Notes under the pieces: generated by a model | What the model saw: only the letters and a program-made list of their open reading frames with translations | The model's database searches: none | Told to the model about the DNA's origin: nothing | Shown: positions 7,339 to 13,826 of the stretch, one piece after another | Layout of the letters: every line of letters begins with the position of its first letter | Position numbering within the stretch: the first letter of the stretch is position 1 | Program-made: the position numbers and the translations under genes | NCBI GenBank assembly: GCA_021160355.1 | Contig: JAGHCS010000238.1 | Span: 1-15,961 of the forward strand | DNA from: Candidatus Cloacimonadota bacterium | GTDB taxonomy: Bacteria; Cloacimonadota; Cloacimonadia; JGIOTU-2 | DNA length: 15,961 nucleotides | Direction: 5' to 3'

Positions 7339-8142
7339 GTGTATACCAATAAGAAACTCAGAATTCTCTTCTTGGCATTACTGTTAAGCGGGCTTTTCGC
7401 AGGTAACCTTTTTGCTCAGGAAGAAGTAACAGTTGAAGATACAACAGCTATCGTTGAAGAAGAAGTAGTTATAGTTGAAGAAACAACCCAGACCGGGGGT
7501 TTAGAAGCCTTCGCGCGTAAAATTGTTGGAAGCGGTTTAGTAGACCTTTTTATCAAGGGTGGATGGGTCATGTACCCGATGCTCATTTTGGTTATCTGGG
7601 CTTTAGCCACTTCAATCTGGAAGATCATTTCCCTTCGTTATGCAAAAATTTCTGTTCACGATTTCTTAGCTAAACTTCTCCCTTTAGTCAAAGAGAAGAA
7701 CTTCGATGAAGCAATAGAACTTTGTGCAAAAACCCGAGGTCCTGTAGCCAGCGTCCTGCACGCAGGGTTGCTTAAAGCAGACAAAGGATCAGAAGAAGTG
7801 GAAAAAGCAGTCGAACATGCTGCAATCCTCGAAATGTCTTTCCTTGAGAAAGGCCTTATTGCTCTGGCAACAACCATTAACCTTGCACCCATGCTTGGTT
7901 TCTTGGGAACAGTTGTCGGTATGATCCAGGCATTTGAAGCGATCGCAGCCGCAGGAGAAGTTGAACCTACTATTGTGGCAAGCGGTATTTCAGTTGCTTT
8001 GATAACTACTGCTTCGGGTCTTGCTGTTGCTATCCCAATTCAGTTATTCAATAACTTCTTTGTATCAATTATTGATGGTTTGATCATAGATATGCAAACA
8101 GGTTCGGAAAAATTAACCGAAACCTTATTAGATATAAAATAA
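7339..8142 (+). CDS. exbB: MotA/TolQ/ExbB proton-channel family protein
   Basis: ExbB forms the inner-membrane proton channel that, with ExbD, drives TonB. The 267-aa protein begins at GTG. It has an N-terminal signal-peptide-like helix (1-26, ending LFAQ), then a low-complexity acidic/valine segment (27-53, VEDTTAIVEEEVVIVEET), then the conserved three-helix core. The core helices lie at about 75-95, 172-196 (NLAPMLGFLGTVVGMIQAFE, the family hallmark) and 216-240 (GISVALITTASGLAVAIP). The cytoplasmic domain between helices 1 and 2 (about 100-170) has the normal ExbB length. Extended ExbB proteins with a cleavable leader are known, but the acidic spacer is distinctive. It lies 20 nt after the receptor stop and 22 nt before the first exbD. 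The family call is secure. TolQ is the alternative and is disfavoured by the TonB-receptor context. Confidence 0.92.
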   Translation: MYTNKKLRILFLALLLSGLFAGNLFAQEEVTVEDTTAIVEEEVVIVEETTQTGGLEAFARKIVGSGLVDLFIKGGWVMYPMLILVIWALATSIWKIISLRYAKISVHDFLAKLLPLVKEKNFDEAIELCAKTRGPVASVLHAGLLKADKGSEEVEKAVEHAAILEMSFLEKGLIALATTINLAPMLGFLGTVVGMIQAFEAIAAAGEVEPTIVASGISVALITTASGLAVAIPIQLFNNFFVSIIDGLIIDMQTGSEKLTETLLDIK

Positions 8143-8164
8143 CAATGTAAAGAATTGAGTAAGC

Positions 8165-8578
8165 ATGAATATCTTAAAATCAAAAAAACCACGTCTTAAT
8201 CCTAAGATTCCGACGTCATCAATGGCTGATGTGGCATTTCTTCTGCTGGTATTTTTCCTGGTTACCACTAAATTTGATGTGAAAGAAGGACTTGGTTTGG
8301 TGCTTCCTCCACACACGGAATCGGGCGGCCAAAAGGTCAAGATTAAGCAAGAAAACCTTACAAAGATCAAGGTAAACAGAAGAGGAGATATTGCCGTTAA
8401 CGATGAAGTTGTAACTCCTGTTGAACTTGAACGTATTGTAAATGAGAAAATCATTGAGAATCCTAAAATGGTATTTGTGCTTGAAGCTGACAGAAGAGCA
8501 AAATACGAAATGATGGTACGTGCACTAGACAGGTTGCTCGCAGCCGGCGCACAAACCGTTTCACTTTCTACCAGATAA
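8165..8578 (+). CDS. exbD: ExbD/TolR family protein (first copy)
   Basis: This 137-aa protein is the ExbD component of the TonB motor. It has a short basic cytoplasmic N-terminus (KSKKPRLNPKIPTSSM). One transmembrane helix follows (about 20-36, MADVAFLLLVFFLVTTKF) with the essential proton-carrying aspartate at D22. The rest is a periplasmic domain (about 45-137) ending RLLAAGAQTVSLSTR. The helix motif and length match the family. Only weak Shine-Dalgarno resemblance precedes the ATG. A second, diverged exbD follows after 8 nt. Such pairs are common in multi-ExbD TonB systems, where they may form heteromeric complexes. Confidence 0.92.
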   Translation: MNILKSKKPRLNPKIPTSSMADVAFLLLVFFLVTTKFDVKEGLGLVLPPHTESGGQKVKIKQENLTKIKVNRRGDIAVNDEVVTPVELERIVNEKIIENPKMVFVLEADRRAKYEMMVRALDRLLAAGAQTVSLSTR

Positions 8579-8586
8579 GAGGCACT

Positions 8587-8994
8587 ATGGCAAAAATAGT
8601 ACGAAAAACAAAAGTTGATTCCGAAATACCTAATGCTTCTATGTCCGATATTGCCTTCCTGCTTTTGATATTCTTTATGGTTTCTACAACCTTTGTAAAA
8701 GAGAAAGGTCTCAAAGTCGATCTCCCTCGTGCGGAAACCATTCAGAAGATCAACAGACGAAATGCATCCACTATTTATGTCAGCCGTTCAGGTCTTATAT
8801 CTATTGATGATTTTGCAACACGGGTCGATCAGATACAGCTTGTAATGCAAAATAAGATCGCAGAAAATCCAGCTATGATAACGAGTTTTCGAACTGATAA
8901 AGATACTGAATACGGCATAATGGTAGATGTAATGAACGAACTCAAAAGGGCAAATGCTCTAAGGATTTCATTTGAAGCGCGGAAATTTAGGTAA
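8587..8994 (+). CDS. exbD: ExbD/TolR family protein (second copy)
   Basis: This 135-aa protein is the second ExbD of the operon. The transmembrane helix (about 19-35, MSDIAFLLLIFFMVSTTF) carries the conserved aspartate D21, and the periplasmic domain ends RANALRISFEARKFR. It shares the N-terminal pattern PxxSM(A/S)D(V/I)AFLLL with the first copy, but the periplasmic parts are clearly different, so the pair is not a recent duplication. AAGAGG at 8577-8582, overlapping the upstream stop codon, serves as the Shine-Dalgarno. It presumably joins the same ExbB channel, although the division of labour between the two copies is unknown. Confidence 0.92.
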   Translation: MAKIVRKTKVDSEIPNASMSDIAFLLLIFFMVSTTFVKEKGLKVDLPRAETIQKINRRNASTIYVSRSGLISIDDFATRVDQIQLVMQNKIAENPAMITSFRTDKDTEYGIMVDVMNELKRANALRISFEARKFR

Positions 8995-9024
8995 CGCAAC
9001 ATAAATAACTAAAGGTTCTATATT

Positions 9025-9663
9025 ATGCAAAATAAATCTGTTAATGATCAATATGATTGGAAAAATGTTGCGAGTTCTTTTTATGAGAAATCATTATCGC
9101 TCGCACTTCTTTTGCTGCTTTTCACTTTTATGGTGTTTCCGAAGATAGAAGTGAAACCCTATCAGCACAAAGCAAAAGAAATCCAAACCATTGAGATACC
9201 ACCTGAAGTTCGGCAGAAATTCAAACCACCCGAAGAAGTAAAACCTATTATTCCTCTCACAATTGAAGAAAGTGATATGGGTGATGACGAAGATATTGAA
9301 GAAATCGAAACAATCGGTCCCACCACTCTTGACCTTACCAAACCACCCCCTGTTTCCAGAGAAGGTACTACTCCTAAATTCGTTGTTCACGAAGAAGAAC
9401 CGATTCCTTTGAAAAGAGTTGAGCCCGAATATCCACAGTTTGCACTAAATGCCGGTATCGAGGGCGCTGTAACCATACGAGCGGAGATTTTCGAAGATGG
9501 CTCAGTTGGTGCTGTTGAAGTTGTGAAAAGCCTTCAATCGGGTCCAGGCGGTCTTGACGAAGCAGCAATAACTGCAGTCAAACAATGGACTTTCATACCT
9601 GCAAAGAATCAGGGTAAACCTGTTGCTGTGTGGGTAACCTTTCCCGTCACATTTAAATTGTAA
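9025..9663 (+). CDS. tonB: TonB energy-transducing protein
   Basis: TonB spans the periplasm and passes energy from ExbBD to outer-membrane receptors. In this 212-aa protein, a cytoplasmic N-terminus of about 22 residues is followed by one transmembrane helix (about 23-38, SLSLALLLLLFTFMVF). A periplasmic linker (about 40-125) contains proline-rich patches (KFKPPEEVKPIIP, TKPPPV) and a notable acidic stretch (EESDMGDDEDIEEIE, 81-95). The C-terminal TonB domain (about 128-212) has the family pattern RVEPEYPQFALNAGIEGAV, DEAAITAVKQWTFIPAKN and PVAVWVTFPVTFKL. The linker is short and acidic, unlike the Lys-Pro/Glu-Pro rod of enterobacterial TonB. AAAGG at 9011-9015 is the likely Shine-Dalgarno. 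The co-encoded receptor is the probable partner. Confidence 0.93.
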   Translation: MQNKSVNDQYDWKNVASSFYEKSLSLALLLLLFTFMVFPKIEVKPYQHKAKEIQTIEIPPEVRQKFKPPEEVKPIIPLTIEESDMGDDEDIEEIETIGPTTLDLTKPPPVSREGTTPKFVVHEEEPIPLKRVEPEYPQFALNAGIEGAVTIRAEIFEDGSVGAVEVVKSLQSGPGGLDEAAITAVKQWTFIPAKNQGKPVAVWVTFPVTFKL

Positions 9664-9701
9664 AGATGTAATATGAAAAATAATATTTTAATGAAGAAAG
9701 T

Positions 9702-9707
9702 AGGAGG
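9702..9707 (+). promoter_or_regulatory. Shine-Dalgarno choosing the start at 9712
   Basis: A perfect AGGAGG lies 4 nt before the ATG at 9712. Two upstream in-frame ATGs (9673 and 9691) lack a comparable site and would place charged residues ahead of the signal peptide, so 9712 is preferred despite the short spacing. Confidence 0.65.
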
Positions 9708-9711
9708 TAAT

Positions 9712-12700
9712 ATGCGCTCTAAAATTGGTTTCCTGCCTGTTTTTCTGGTAGTTCTCCTCATGCTGATGCTCTCAAGTACGTTCCTTTGGGCTCGATCAGT
9801 TAATGGAGGCTCTGGCGCAGATAAAAGACTTGATATCTTTCACTATCATGATGTTGGAAACATATGGTTGCGAATAAGTAACTATGGTTTCTTTGGATCA
9901 GGCGATGACGTTGTTCCGCAATGGCCCTCCCTGGAATATCCGGGAGGATCTGGTATTGACTACCTCTACCAGGGTGCTTTGTGGTTCGGTGCATGTAAAC
10001 AACGAAGAAATGACTTCGGTCAGATGTTGTATTGGCAAGATGCTGCACAAGAAACAACCGGCACCACTAACATGGGTTTCGGTAGAGTCATTGACACTCT
10101 TGTAACCGTCGGCTTTGATGGTGATGATGATTACTATGAATTCTTGCCAGCGTATAATCCGCTTGAAGAAAATGTTCTCGGACCAATGTATGATGTCTAT
10201 AACCTGAGCGATGGTGTAGTTGAATCATCAATTCGTGATCAGAAATTAGGTGAAGATGATGATGGTGATGGAAGAATTGATGAAGATCCCGCTGGTTTTG
10301 CATTCCCCTATAGAAGTACTGTACCTTCACAGTTCAGTACCTTTTTACCTGGAGATAATGAGTTTAGAGGTCACGTAGATAGTATGCAATGTGAACCGGC
10401 TGAGATTCTTGCAAATATTGACATCTGGTTCCCACTCGGTTTCCTTAATCTGGGATATGAAGATCCTGACAGCATATATAACTTTGCTCAAGCTCAGGAC
10501 GATGACGGAGACGGGCTTCGTGATGAAGATGGCTATCCAATCTCCGAACAGGATTACCTGGGCTACTATTATGATTATAGTCCATTTGGAACTCCTGGAG
10601 AAAGGGTAAAAGAATCTCAATCCTATTCTCAAGAACATATTCCAAATAATATCCGAGTACGACAGGTGAGTTTCCAGTGGAGCTATGAATATATTAAAAA
10701 TTTAGTTTATGTTGAATTCGACATTACTAACATGAATCCGGTTGATACACTTTTTGACTGTGCAATGGCTGTGTATATGGATTGTGATGTAGGTCCTCAA
10801 TCGTGGGGTGCCCAGCCACGATGCAGTGAAGATATAAGCAGCTATGTTCGTGGCGAAGGATTTGAGTTTGCATATACATATGATGCAGATACAGATGGCG
10901 GTCTTACCACAGGTTATGTTGGATCTCGTGTTTGTTCTCCTGATCCAGACGAGTTGGAATTTGCCTGCTGGACATGGGAAGTCGGTGACGGTCCGACTCA
11001 TAACGTTCCCAATGTGGAACGAAATGAGAAGTATTGGCTGATGACCCATAATACAGATTCTTTTGCTCCAACGAAGTACATCTCCCTTCGTGAAGATCCA
11101 CAAGCTCAATTCAATGACCCTGTTGACACTCGTTATCTCTTCGCATTCTATGGAGATATGCACGGATTCGATGCTCCCACGGACTCGAGTTGGAATCTCA
11201 AACCCTACGAAACAATGAAAATCGTTATTGCGGTATTCCCAGGTGATGATGTTGAAGAATTAAAAAGAACTGCAATTTGGTCAAAAACATTGTATGGAGA
11301 AGCTCAAACTCTTACAACCGTGGTGCTTCCTGATACATTTAAGCACTATGAGGCGCCCGGTCCACCAGATATACCAAACATGACCCTTGATCAATCTGCT
11401 GAGGGTGATACTATTTTTGTATACTGGGATAACCGCTCCGAATTCACCGTTGATAGAATGACTCTCACCAAAGAATTTGTCGGCTGGCAGAATACAATTC
11501 CATACCTTGACAGTTATGTCGATAATTACGACGTACAGTTGGCACACTACGGCTATTTCCCTGAAGAGTTTGCTCCTCAGTATACACCGGGAGGTGTTCT
11601 CATTGAAAATCTCAATGCAAAAGTTAATCCGTGGACTGCCTTTAGATTACGACATGACTTCCAGGGTTACTCTTTGTGGAAAGCTTCCAACTCCGGTGAG
11701 CAGGATGCTTATATGAGAATGAACCGCTGGGATAAGATCGATACCCCACAAGACATGAGAGATTATAATATCTGCATGAACCTTCCTGTTGACAGTATGG
11801 AAGTATCATATGGCGGTCAGTTGGGTATTAATAATGGAATCCCAATGGAATATATTGTTGGTACTGATCCAACAAAAGACATTATCTATATAGCTGACAG
11901 TACAGTGTATTGGACTGATTACTATCATCTTGATTCGCTCTATTCCTTTGTGGATATTGTCACTGGAGACAAGGTGTTTGGAGTTCCTCTTTATAATGTG
12001 CTGGATAGCGCTGATGTAGATGTTACACCATATGCCCATCTTCCTGAAAATGAAAGACACGACAAAGAATCTCTTCTCTTTAAAAATCCCGAAATAGATG
12101 ATGAACTCTATCTTGATCTCTATGATGATAAATTGATACCTCTTCCAGAACATCTTGGACAAGCACATCCCGAAGGTTTACTCGAGTTGAAAAAGAACCG
12201 GCTTTCCCGCAGATACTATATCAGTGAGATACTCTATCCTGAAAAGGGTGTTGAAAACTATTTTGCTGTCAGCTCATTTGATAGAGGTATTCCTTCACAG
12301 AGTCTTCAAGCGCTTGAATCTGGAAAAGATGGAAATCGAATAACAGTCTTTGGAGGTCCATCTGCTGCTCCCAATCTCGATAATGTCTATGTTGTACCAA
12401 ATCCCTACCTCGGACAAAGCAAGTTCGACGGAAGACGTGATAAAGATGAGAACGGAGATAGAAGTAAGCGTATCTGGTTTGTAAATCTTCCTGAAAAATG
12501 CTCTATTAAGATATATACTCTTGCCGGTGACCTCGTTGATGAAATCGAACATGATGGGGTGTCAACTGTTGATGTTATCAATCCTAGTAAAGCAACTCAT
12601 ACTGGTATTGCTCCGGGTGGAATAGAACCCTGGGATCTCCTCTCAAAAAATGACCAGATCATTGCAAGCGGTGTTTATCTATATTCTGTAAAAGATCATG

Positions 12701-12744
12701 CGACTGGTAATGTTAAAGTCGATAAACTTGTTTTAATTAAATAA
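9712..12744 (+). CDS. Large exported protein with FlgD-like/T9SS-type C-terminal tail, unknown function
   Basis: I do not recognise a named family for the body of this 1010-aa protein. It opens with a signal peptide (about 1-27, core FLPVFLVVLLMLML, then FLWARS) and has no lipobox cysteine. The first third is rich in Gly, Tyr and Asp and contains two acidic calcium-type loops (10255-10287 and 10498-10530). Around residues 635-665 the segment FRLRHDFQGYSLWKASNSG resembles the start of fibronectin-III-like modules in FCB secreted proteins. The C-terminus (NVYVVPNPYLGQSKF, IWFVNLPEKCSIKIYTLAGD, ASGVYLYSV, VDKLVLIK) is a FlgD-like / type IX sorting-like beta-domain that ends exactly at the stop. 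It also holds a DKDENGD loop. It lies between tonB and the PorV-like gene, suggesting secretion or surface display, perhaps as a partner of the receptor. That role is inference. Confidence 0.85.
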   Translation: MRSKIGFLPVFLVVLLMLMLSSTFLWARSVNGGSGADKRLDIFHYHDVGNIWLRISNYGFFGSGDDVVPQWPSLEYPGGSGIDYLYQGALWFGACKQRRNDFGQMLYWQDAAQETTGTTNMGFGRVIDTLVTVGFDGDDDYYEFLPAYNPLEENVLGPMYDVYNLSDGVVESSIRDQKLGEDDDGDGRIDEDPAGFAFPYRSTVPSQFSTFLPGDNEFRGHVDSMQCEPAEILANIDIWFPLGFLNLGYEDPDSIYNFAQAQDDDGDGLRDEDGYPISEQDYLGYYYDYSPFGTPGERVKESQSYSQEHIPNNIRVRQVSFQWSYEYIKNLVYVEFDITNMNPVDTLFDCAMAVYMDCDVGPQSWGAQPRCSEDISSYVRGEGFEFAYTYDADTDGGLTTGYVGSRVCSPDPDELEFACWTWEVGDGPTHNVPNVERNEKYWLMTHNTDSFAPTKYISLREDPQAQFNDPVDTRYLFAFYGDMHGFDAPTDSSWNLKPYETMKIVIAVFPGDDVEELKRTAIWSKTLYGEAQTLTTVVLPDTFKHYEAPGPPDIPNMTLDQSAEGDTIFVYWDNRSEFTVDRMTLTKEFVGWQNTIPYLDSYVDNYDVQLAHYGYFPEEFAPQYTPGGVLIENLNAKVNPWTAFRLRHDFQGYSLWKASNSGEQDAYMRMNRWDKIDTPQDMRDYNICMNLPVDSMEVSYGGQLGINNGIPMEYIVGTDPTKDIIYIADSTVYWTDYYHLDSLYSFVDIVTGDKVFGVPLYNVLDSADVDVTPYAHLPENERHDKESLLFKNPEIDDELYLDLYDDKLIPLPEHLGQAHPEGLLELKKNRLSRRYYISEILYPEKGVENYFAVSSFDRGIPSQSLQALESGKDGNRITVFGGPSAAPNLDNVYVVPNPYLGQSKFDGRRDKDENGDRSKRIWFVNLPEKCSIKIYTLAGDLVDEIEHDGVSTVDVINPSKATHTGIAPGGIEPWDLLSKNDQIIASGVYLYSVKDHATGNVKVDKLVLIK
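10255..10287 (+). other. Acidic Ca2+-binding-type loop 1 (DDDGDGRIDED)
   Basis: DDDGDGRIDED followed by Pro matches the thrombospondin-type-3 / EF-like calcium loop pattern DxDxDGxxDxD in spirit, with Asp or Gly at the coordinating spacing. The same DGxxDED core recurs downstream in this protein and twice in the PorV-like protein. Confidence 0.55.
10498..10530 (+). other. Acidic Ca2+-binding-type loop 2 (DDDGDGLRDED)
   Basis: This is the second copy of the acidic loop, about 240 nt after the first and differing at two residues (LR in place of RI). The codons differ (gacgatgacggagacggg against gatgatgatggtgatgga), so the match is maintained at the protein level and is not a recent DNA copy. 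Confidence 0.55.
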
Positions 12745-12750
12745 AGGTGG
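12744..12750 (+). promoter_or_regulatory. Shine-Dalgarno fixing the PorV-like start at 12756
   Basis: AAGGTGG overlaps the upstream stop codon by one base and lies 5 nt before the ATG at 12756. A GTG at 12747 inside this element is in frame but would have no ribosome-binding site of its own. Confidence 0.75.
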
Positions 12751-12755
12751 TTAAC

Positions 12756-13793
12756 ATGAAAAGGATAATTTTTGTAATATTGGCCCTTTTACTTATACCA
12801 ACCTTCGTTCAGGCTGATATTTTTGCTAAAGTCGGTACTACAGGTCTTCAGTTCCTCAAAATTGGTGTTGACGCTCGTGCTATTGGTATGGCAGAAGCAT
12901 ATACAGCTTACACAAAAGGTGCTTCCTCATCCTATTGGAATGTTGCAGGCCTCGCATACACAAATGGCACTGAGCTGTTTGTAAACCACACCCGTTATGT
13001 TGCTGATATAAATTATGATTATTTGACCTTTGCATTCCCTACTTCCCTTGGAGTTTTCGGGATCAACGGTTCGATATTATATATGGATTGGATGGACGTA
13101 ACAACTGCCGATGAATTTGGACCAAATGGAGAACAATTCACCTGCAGTAATATGATGGCCGGACTCTCTTATGCAACCATGCTTACTGACAAATTCTCAC
13201 TTGGACTCACATTCAAATATCTCAGAGAAAATCTTGATGAATTTGATGTGAACGGCTGGAGTGTTGACCTTGGATCTCTCTATGCTACCGGCTGGAAAGA
13301 TCTTACGATTGGTATGAGTTTACGAAACTTTGGACCAGAAATGAAATACACATTGGATAATGATGAAGATGGTCTCATTGATGAAGATCCTTATGATCTG
13401 CTTGACAATGATGCTGACGGACTTGTTGATGAAGACAGAGAAGAACTCTCTTTTGCACTTCCCATGAATTTCTCTCTTGGAATCGCAATGAATATTCTTG
13501 AAAGCAAAATGCAGTCATTAAATGCTGTATTCCAGGTTGACAACTGTGTTGACAGACTCGAAACCTACAATGCTGGACTTGAATACAGAATCGGCACCTT
13601 CTTCCTTCGCGGTGGATATCAATTTAATCTTGATGCTCAAACAGCTTCGTTTGGACTTGGTTGGAAACTTCCTACTTCCTTTGCTGTTATGGATATTGAT
13701 GCTGCTTATACTCCTTTTGGTGACTTAGAAGAAAAAATGGATGGTAAATTTCTTACCGGACCATTACGTCTATCTGTAAAAATGAAATTTTAG
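12756..13793 (+). CDS. PorV/PorQ-family outer-membrane beta-barrel protein
   Basis: This 345-aa protein has a signal peptide (about 1-20, ending FVQA). The diagnostic N-terminal segment of the PorV/PorQ family follows: KVGTTGLQFLKIGVDARAIG, GMAEAYTAY and SSSYWNVAGLA. Alternating amphipathic strands continue to the end (RLSVKMKF). In Bacteroidetes, PorV is an FadL-like barrel that shuttles type IX cargo from the translocon to the attachment or sortase complex. This protein probably has a similar role for the exported proteins encoded on either side. It carries a tandem acidic insert in the middle (13356-13436), not part of the usual barrel, which should form an exposed loop. It starts 11 nt after the upstream stop and 33 nt precede the next gene. 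Family is well supported. Whether it acts as true PorV or as a related porin is inference. Confidence 0.82.
   Translation: MKRIIFVILALLLIPTFVQADIFAKVGTTGLQFLKIGVDARAIGMAEAYTAYTKGASSSYWNVAGLAYTNGTELFVNHTRYVADINYDYLTFAFPTSLGVFGINGSILYMDWMDVTTADEFGPNGEQFTCSNMMAGLSYATMLTDKFSLGLTFKYLRENLDEFDVNGWSVDLGSLYATGWKDLTIGMSLRNFGPEMKYTLDNDEDGLIDEDPYDLLDNDADGLVDEDREELSFALPMNFSLGIAMNILESKMQSLNAVFQVDNCVDRLETYNAGLEYRIGTFFLRGGYQFNLDAQTASFGLGWKLPTSFAVMDIDAAYTPFGDLEEKMDGKFLTGPLRLSVKMKF
13356..13436 (+). repeat. Tandem acidic Ca2+-type repeat in the PorV-like protein
   Basis: DNDEDGLIDED (13356-13388) and DNDADGLVDED (13404-13436) are two copies of an 11-residue unit separated by a five-residue linker (PYDLL). They encode DxDxDGxxDxD-type loops, interpreted as a calcium-binding insertion in an extracellular or periplasmic loop. 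Synonymous differences between copies (gatgaagat against gctgacgga and so on) show the repeat is not newly arisen. Confidence 0.7.
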
Positions 13794-13812
13794 TAATTAA
13801 TCATTAAATGAT

Positions 13813-13817
13813 GGAGG
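13813..13817 (+). promoter_or_regulatory. Shine-Dalgarno of the last (partial) gene
   Basis: GGAGG sits 9 nt before the ATG at 13827. It supports that start for a reading frame that stays open to the window edge. Confidence 0.75.
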
Positions 13818-13826
13818 ATTAAAAAA

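Noticed and set aside
8165..8994. Recent tandem duplication of exbD
   Set aside because: The two copies share only the N-terminal helix motif. Their periplasmic domains differ throughout, so the split is old.
9673..9711. Longer N-terminus for the 1010-aa protein starting at 9673
   Set aside because: No Shine-Dalgarno precedes it, and it adds 13 polar/basic residues before a complete signal peptide that has its own AGGAGG.
10702..11163. 153-codon minus-strand open frame inside the 1010-aa protein gene
   Set aside because: It is antisense to the long supported frame, has no ribosome-binding site or domain, and has a composition typical of a shadow.
13800..13812. Small inverted repeat ATCATT-A-AATGAT between the PorV-like gene and the last gene
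   Set aside because: It is very AT-rich with 6-bp arms and a 1-nt centre, which is expected by chance in this composition. There is no T-run for a terminator.
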